Below the pieces are notes generated by a model. The model was given only the letters and a program-made list of their open reading frames with translations, did not search any database and had not been told where the DNA came from. Shown piece by piece: positions 60,117 to 64,000 of a DNA stretch of 64,000 nucleotides. Positions within the stretch are counted from its first letter, which is position 1; each line of letters begins with the position of its first letter. The DNA comes from Mycobacterium sp. Root135 (GTDB lineage Bacteria > Actinomycetota > Actinomycetes > Mycobacteriales > Mycobacteriaceae): contig NZ_LMEZ01000006.1 in NCBI RefSeq assembly GCF_001426545.1, positions 602,220 through 666,219 of the forward strand, written 5' to 3'. The position numbers and the translations under genes are program-made.

Positions 60117-60168
60117 ACTTCACTTGGGCACCTAAGTGAAGTCAACGGGCTCAATTGACTTCACTTAG
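60117..60168 (-). terminator. Long dyad with alternative partner, downstream of ldtB
   Basis: Perfect 14-bp arms CTAAGTGAAGTCAA / TTGACTTCACTTAG with a 9-nt loop at 60132-60168, plus a third segment ACTTCACTT at 60117-60125 that can pair instead with AAGTGAAGT inside 60134-60142. No clear U-tract. On the minus strand it begins 17 nt after the ldtB stop. Confidence 0.65.
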
Positions 60169-60184
60169 CAGCCAACGCCCGCGC

Positions 60185-61414
60185 CTAGACGTTGGCGTTG
60201 CCGGCCTTCCACTGCTCCCACGGCACGTTCCAGTCGCCGAGGCCGTCGTTGCCCGGCAGGGTGCTCCCGACGGTGTTGGAGACCAGCACGAGATCACCCC
60301 GCTTGGTGTTCTCGTAGAACCACTTGGCGTTACTGGTGCTGACGTTGAGGCAGCCGTGGCTGACGTTGCTGTAGCCCTGGCTGCCAACCGACCACGGTGC
60401 CGCGTGCACGTAGATCCCGCTGTAGGACATCTGCGTGGCGTAGTCGACCTCCGTGCGGTAGCCGTTCGGCGAGTTCGACGGCACGCCGTAGGTCGAGGAA
60501 TCCATCACCATGTGCGAGAGCCGGTCGCCGATGATGTAGGTCCCGTTGTCCGTCGGGGTGCTGCTCTTGCCCATCGAGATCGGCATGGTCTTCACGACCT
60601 CGCCGTTGCGACGCACCGTCAGCGTCTTGGTGGCGTCGTCCGCGGTGGCGATTACCTCGTCGCCGATCGTGAAACGGGACGCGACGTTCTCCTGACCGAA
60701 CAGTCCGTCGCCGAGGTTCACGCCGTAGGTGTTCACCGCCACGTCGACCGCCGTGCCCGGCTTCCAGTACGCCTCTGGACGCCAGCGCACCTCGCGATTG
60801 CTCAGCCAGTAGAACGCACCCTCCACCGGAGGATTGGTCGTGACCGTGATGGCCTTCTCCGCGGCGAGACGGTTCGGCACGTTCTCGTCGAACCGGATGG
60901 CGATGGGCTGGCCGACGCCGACGACGTCGCCGTCATTGGGCAGCAGGTAGGGCCGCGTCAGGTTTTCGGGCGAGTGCGTCTGGAACGTCATCGACCGGCT
61001 CGTCACGCCGCCGAGCCCCAGCGACTGCGCGCTCAAGGTGTACTTCTTGTTGTAGCCGAGGGGCTCGGTGGTGATCCACCGCAGGCCGTCGGGGCTCAGT
61101 CGGCCCGAGACGGTGGCACCGGCGTCGTTGGTCATCGTGACCGAGCCCAGAACGCCGTCCTCAGCGCTGACCGTCACCGGAGAGTCGACCGTCACCCCGA
61201 CCGCGCCGTCCTTCACCGAGGCGCTGAGCTTGGGCACCAGGAGATCACCAAACGGCGTCCCCTTGTCGTCGATCGTCTGGGGCTGCGGAGGAGGCGCGGG
61301 CGTGCCGTTGCAGGCGCTGACGCCGAATACGACCGCGGGAACCATCAGCAGGGCCACCAGCCAGCTGCTCATCCGACGCGGGCGGGTCGCCGATTTGGCC
61401 TGCGACATGCTCAT
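60185..61414 (-). CDS. ldtB: L,D-transpeptidase LdtB (LdtMt2-like), lipoprotein
   Basis: 409-residue lipoprotein that makes 3-3 peptidoglycan cross-links. A signal peptide ends at the lipobox GVSAC (C35); two Ig-like domains (about 50-250) precede the YkuD catalytic domain with YVHAAPWS and SHGCLNVS (nucleophile C355) and a C-terminal subdomain rich in W (LGDWNVPWEQWKAG). Length equals M. tuberculosis LdtMt2 (Rv2518c, 408 aa) and it is carbapenem-targeted in that species. GGAAGG lies before ATG 61414 (3 nt) or 61408 (9 nt); 61408 is also possible. Confidence 0.95.
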   Translation of the reverse strand: MSMSQAKSATRPRRMSSWLVALLMVPAVVFGVSACNGTPAPPPQPQTIDDKGTPFGDLLVPKLSASVKDGAVGVTVDSPVTVSAEDGVLGSVTMTNDAGATVSGRLSPDGLRWITTEPLGYNKKYTLSAQSLGLGGVTSRSMTFQTHSPENLTRPYLLPNDGDVVGVGQPIAIRFDENVPNRLAAEKAITVTTNPPVEGAFYWLSNREVRWRPEAYWKPGTAVDVAVNTYGVNLGDGLFGQENVASRFTIGDEVIATADDATKTLTVRRNGEVVKTMPISMGKSSTPTDNGTYIIGDRLSHMVMDSSTYGVPSNSPNGYRTEVDYATQMSYSGIYVHAAPWSVGSQGYSNVSHGCLNVSTSNAKWFYENTKRGDLVLVSNTVGSTLPGNDGLGDWNVPWEQWKAGNANV

Positions 61415-61566
61415 ACACCTTCCAACACGATTCACGAGGTATTCCCACCGATCTGCCAGCAGTCTAGGGGAGGCGGGCGACACGGGGGTGATCGTCGCAA
61501 CGGGTCGACGCTCGTCGGACATTCCGATTTCATCCTGCGCCCCGGGGCTGTTATCGTCTTCCACGC

Positions 61567-61642
<76 letters not shown>

Positions 61643-61645
61643 CAC

Positions 61646-61679
61646 GAATCGGGTCGGCAACGGCCCGATTCTTTGGTTT
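61646..61679 (+). terminator. Terminator after tRNA-Lys
   Basis: Stem GAATCGGG / CCCGATTC with a 10-nt loop followed by TTTGGTTT. Immediately downstream of the tRNA. Confidence 0.75.
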
Positions 61680-62211
61680 CAGGGCCATGTCGCCGATGCC
61701 GCACCGCAGACCGACGAGTCCCCGCGCGGCCCTCGTCCGCCGATCACAATTCCCAAGAATGGGAATCCGGTACACGCAATTTCAACACCCACCGTGGACC
61801 GCCGGAGAAATGCCGCCGCCATTGCGGTGACGCAGTTTCGTCTCCAGCCGACGAATACCTGGTGCGGTCAGCCGAATGCCGACCGTCCGCTGACCAGCAG
61901 GTCAGCGGACGGGACGGGCGCACGGAAATCGTTCGCCGCACGCCTCCCCCGAGCCCCGATAGCGAGGAACGCAATATTGAATTAACTGGGAGCTACTCCG
62001 ATCAAGCGTCTGGCGTGTGCTGAATTCACCGGCCATGATCAAATTTTGGGACCGGATTAATCGAAACTTGTCGCACTGACCGCCCCAACCTGCACAAACA
62101 GATCGGATACGACCTGCGCGCCGCATGGCACACCTGCTACGATCCTGTTAGCTGCATCCGGACGGGCGGGCGATCGCCCCGATTTCCGAGAAAGTTACGA
62201 GGTCTTAGCTG
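61680..62211. other. 532-bp gene-poor stretch
   Basis: No convincing coding region. It contains a hairpin at 61749-61766 (ATTCCCA-AGAA-TGGGAAT), a long hairpin at 61883-61912, and an AT-richer patch at about 61970-62080. A TACGAT -10-like hexamer at 62138-62143 probably starts the leader of the small gene at 62212; the leader holds the palindrome GGGCGATCGCCC at 62168-62179. Confidence 0.6.
61883..61912. repeat. Perfect inverted repeat, 13-bp arms with AGCA loop
   Basis: Arms CCGTCCGCTGACC and GGTCAGCGGACGG are fully complementary. No T-run on either side, so it is not a classical U-tract terminator. It stands alone in a gene-free region. Confidence 0.85.
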
Positions 62212-62382
62212 ATGTCGACCGCAAGTGCGGCCCCACCCATCGCCCCGTCGGCCGTCCAGGTGGACGACGGCGACGAGCGGGTCGTCGCGGTCTACACCTG
62301 CAGCCGACTGGGCCGTACCGCCAATCCGCCAGGATTCTCGTTCCTGGACCTCTTTCGGATCGGCCGCTTCCGCCGTCGCTGA
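62212..62382 (+). CDS. Small protein of unknown function (56 aa)
   Basis: 56 residues starting MSTASAAPPIAPSAVQVDDG with a Cys in VYTCSRLGR and a basic C-terminus FLDLFRIGRFRRR. GC-rich third codon positions and GAGGT 8 nt upstream of ATG 62212 support coding. No family recognised. Convergent with the DUF3618-like gene (6 nt between stops). Confidence 0.55.
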   Translation: MSTASAAPPIAPSAVQVDDGDERVVAVYTCSRLGRTANPPGFSFLDLFRIGRFRRR

Positions 62383-62388
62383 CGCCTC

Positions 62389-62616
62389 TCAGCGGTTGGT
62401 GATCCGCCGGATCGTCAGCACCACGAAGATGGTGCCAAATGCCGCCAGCGTCATCGCGACCGCAGGCTTCTTCGCGAACTGCACCACACCCGTCTTGACG
62501 TCGTCGGCGATCCGAGCCGGGTTCGCCCGCTCGGCAAGGGCATCGACGGTGTGGGCGAGTTGTTCGCGTGCCACGTCGATGTCCTGCTTGATCTTGTCGG
62601 GATCCCGGTCGGCCAC
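62389..62616 (-). CDS. DUF3618 small membrane protein (Rv2520c-like)
   Basis: 75 residues. An N-terminal amphipathic region DRDPDKIKQDIDVAREQLAH followed by TVDALAERANPARIADDVKT and one membrane segment (AVAMTLAAFGTIFVVLTI) are typical of DUF3618. Same length and position as Rv2520c, beside bcp. GTG start at 62616 with GAAGGGG 5-6 nt upstream. Function unknown. Confidence 0.85.
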   Translation of the reverse strand: MADRDPDKIKQDIDVAREQLAHTVDALAERANPARIADDVKTGVVQFAKKPAVAMTLAAFGTIFVVLTIRRITNR

Positions 62617-62710
62617 GTCAGCCCCTTCAATCGCGTTGCGGTCTTGGGGAATTACCCTAGAGCAGCCACGCGACCACGGCGTGCACCGGCCGACCGAAGG
62701 GACATGACAC

Positions 62711-63184
62711 ATGCCACCCACCCCACGCCTCGCGGTGGGCGACGAGGCCCCCGCCTTCAGCCTGCCCGACGCCGACGGCAACACCATCTCGCTCGGTGAC
62801 TTCGCCGGACGCAAGCTCGTCGTGTACTTCTACCCCGCCGCGTCCACGCCCGGCTGCACCAAGCAGGCGTGCGACTTCCGCGACAGCCTTGCCGAACTGA
62901 ACGAGGCAGGACTCGACGTCGTCGGCATCTCCCCCGACAAGCCCGAGAAGCTCGCCAAGTTCCGCGACGCCGAGGGGCTGACGTTCCCGCTGCTGTCCGA
63001 TCCCGACCGCACCGTGCTCACCGCGTGGGGCGCCTTCGGCGAGAAGTCCATGTACGGCAAGACCGTTCAGGGCGTCATCCGGTCGACGTTCGTCGTCGAC
63101 GAGAAGGGCAAGATCGAAGTGGCCCAGTACAACGTGAAGGCCACCGGTCACGTCGCGAAGCTGCGCCGCGACATATCGGTCTAG
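62711..63184 (+). CDS. bcp: Thiol peroxidase, Bcp-type peroxiredoxin
   Basis: 157-residue Prx that reduces peroxides. The peroxidatic motif PAASTPGCTKQACDFRD holds C49 in PxxxTxxC and a resolving C54 five residues later, typical of alpha-helix-linked BCP. APAFSLPDADGNTISLGDF at the start and VIRSTFVVDEKG near the end complete the fold. AAGGGA lies 8 nt upstream of ATG 62711. Orthologue of Rv2521; stop overlaps that of the convergent M20 gene by 3 nt. Confidence 0.95.
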   Translation: MPPTPRLAVGDEAPAFSLPDADGNTISLGDFAGRKLVVYFYPAASTPGCTKQACDFRDSLAELNEAGLDVVGISPDKPEKLAKFRDAEGLTFPLLSDPDRTVLTAWGAFGEKSMYGKTVQGVIRSTFVVDEKGKIEVAQYNVKATGHVAKLRRDISV

Positions 63185-64000
63185 CGACCCAACGACCCGA
63201 GCGCCTCCAGCAGCAGCGCCTCCGACGTCGCCGCCCGCTCCAGCACCCCGAGATCAAGGCTCTCGTCGACGCTGTGCGCCTGCGTCGCCGGATCTTCGAC
63301 GCCGGTGACGAGGATCTTCGCCTCGGGGAAGGCGGCCGCGAACTCGGCGATGAAGGGAATCGACCCACCGACGCCCATGTCGACGGGATCGGCGCCCCAG
63401 GCCTGCCGGAACGCCGCACGGGCCGCGTCGTAGACCGGACCCGTCGCGTCGATGGCGTACGGCTGCCCCATGTCGCCGGGCGTCACGGTGACCGTGGCGC
63501 CCCACGGCGCGTTCTGCTCGAGGTGGCGGGTCAGTGCCTCGAGATGACGCCGGGCGTCACCGCCGGGGGCGACGCGCATGCTGACCTTGGCGCGGGCGCT
63601 GGGGATCAAGGTGTTCGACGACTTCTCGATGGACGTGGTGTCGAGGCCGATGACCGTGATCGCCGGCTTGGCCCACAACCGGTCGGCGACCGAACCCGTC
63701 CCAATCGGGGTGACGCCGTCGAGCATGCCGGTCTCCTCGCGCACCTGCTCGTCCGAATACTCGACGTCGGCGGCCGAACCCGCGTGCAAGCCCTCGACCG
63801 CGACGTTGCCGTCGTCGTCGTGCAGGCTGGCCAGCAGGCGCACCAGAACGCTCAACGCGTCGGGGACGACGCCTCCCCACATCCCCGAGTGAAGACCGTG
63901 GTCGAGCGTGGCGACCTCGACGATGCAGTCGGCAAGCCCGCGCAGTGACACCGTGAGCGATGGAACCTCGGTCGTCCAGTTCATCGAGTCGGCGATGACG
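63181..64000 (-). CDS. M20-family metallopeptidase, C-terminal part (Rv2522c-like)
   Basis: Partial: the N-terminal portion lies beyond the right edge; about 273 codons are visible. The visible part contains the dimerisation domain (TTSIEKSSNTLIPSARAKVS, MRVAPGGDARRHLEALTRHL) and the catalytic-domain end with GGSIPFIAEFAAAFP and ATQAHSVDESLDLGVL (final His of the zinc site). LHSGMWGGVVPDAL is typical of M20 dipeptidase/carboxypeptidase-like enzymes. Its neighbour bcp matches the Rv2521-Rv2522c order. Confidence 0.9.
   Translation of the reverse strand, partial: VIADSMNWTTEVPSLTVSLRGLADCIVEVATLDHGLHSGMWGGVVPDALSVLVRLLASLHDDDGNVAVEGLHAGSAADVEYSDEQVREETGMLDGVTPIGTGSVADRLWAKPAITVIGLDTTSIEKSSNTLIPSARAKVSMRVAPGGDARRHLEALTRHLEQNAPWGATVTVTPGDMGQPYAIDATGPVYDAARAAFRQAWGADPVDMGVGGSIPFIAEFAAAFPEAKILVTGVEDPATQAHSVDESLDLGVLERAATSEALLLEALGSLGR

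Noticed and set aside
62168..62179. GGGCGATCGCCC palindrome as an operator
   Set aside because: GCGATCGC palindromes are frequent in GC-rich genomes; kept only as a note in the leader of the small gene.

Overview
The window is high-GC actinobacterial chromosome, almost certainly from a mycobacterium of the fast-growing (Mycolicibacterium-like) kind. From established knowledge, several blocks keep the gene order of M. tuberculosis: gdh-ettA-ssb (Rv2476c-Rv2478c) at the left; plsB2-plsC-WS/DGAT (Rv2482c-Rv2484c); citE-maoC-fadE19-accA1-accD1-TetR (Rv2498c-Rv2506); proline-rich membrane protein-MFS-SDR-HerA-like-orn (Rv2507-Rv2511); ldtB (Rv2518c); and Rv2520c-bcp-Rv2522c at the right. F420/FMN-type oxidoreductases, GTG/TTG starts, probable leaderless genes and an L,D-transpeptidase lipoprotein agree with this.

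Layout. 1-2.8 kb: core genes gdh (cut by the edge), ettA and a second SSB. 2.9-12.7 kb: a probable ten-gene catabolic operon on the minus strand (CitMHS transporter, Usp, isocitrate/isopropylmalate-type dehydrogenase, Asp/Glu-racemase-like protein, OtnK-like kinase, OtnC-like decarboxylase, Ldh_2 dehydrogenase, ABM protein, aldehyde dehydrogenase, cupin), with a divergent GntR/FCD regulator. 12.8-14.1 kb: DUF222/HNH protein. 14.1-21.6 kb: CopD-CtaG membrane protein and a translationally coupled glycerolipid operon (WS/DGAT, HAD-PlsC, PlsB). 21.7-25.2 kb: PD-(D/E)XK-like protein, tRNA-Arg, a SulP-MerR pair, a small gene behind a SigF-like promoter, and a membrane protein. 25.2-29.6 kb: glycan cluster (GT2, two GT4-like enzymes, WcbI-like protein). 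29.7-34 kb: a LuxI/FeeM-reminiscent acyltransferase-like protein with a MacB/LolD-type ABC system. 34-42 kb: secreted NAGPA-like protein, alpha/beta hydrolase, SDR, PEP-synthase/rifampin-phosphotransferase-like enzyme, LLM oxidoreductase, unnamed protein and divergent TetR. 42-45.5 kb: FadD-type ligase, DUF5994 protein, enoyl-CoA hydratase. 45.5-52.2 kb: leucine/branched-chain acid degradation operon with its TetR and two operator-like sites. 52.2-64 kb: conserved mycobacterial genes with tRNA-His and tRNA-Lys, their terminators, ldtB, bcp and an M20 peptidase cut by the right edge.

The most unusual points are: (1) the OtnK/OtnC operon, which has an IPMDH-type enzyme and a racemase-like protein instead of the usual LtnD/OtnI, and a citrate-type transporter; (2) the LuxI-like protein next to an ABC export system; (3) the orphan Rph/PEP-synthase-like phosphotransferase; (4) a 47-bp tandem duplication across an SDR-hydrolase gene junction; (5) a three-segment mutually exclusive hairpin downstream of ldtB; (6) a gene-poor stretch near 61.7-62.2 kb with a perfect 13-bp-stem hairpin. 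All assignments are by reading the sequence; no database search was run.
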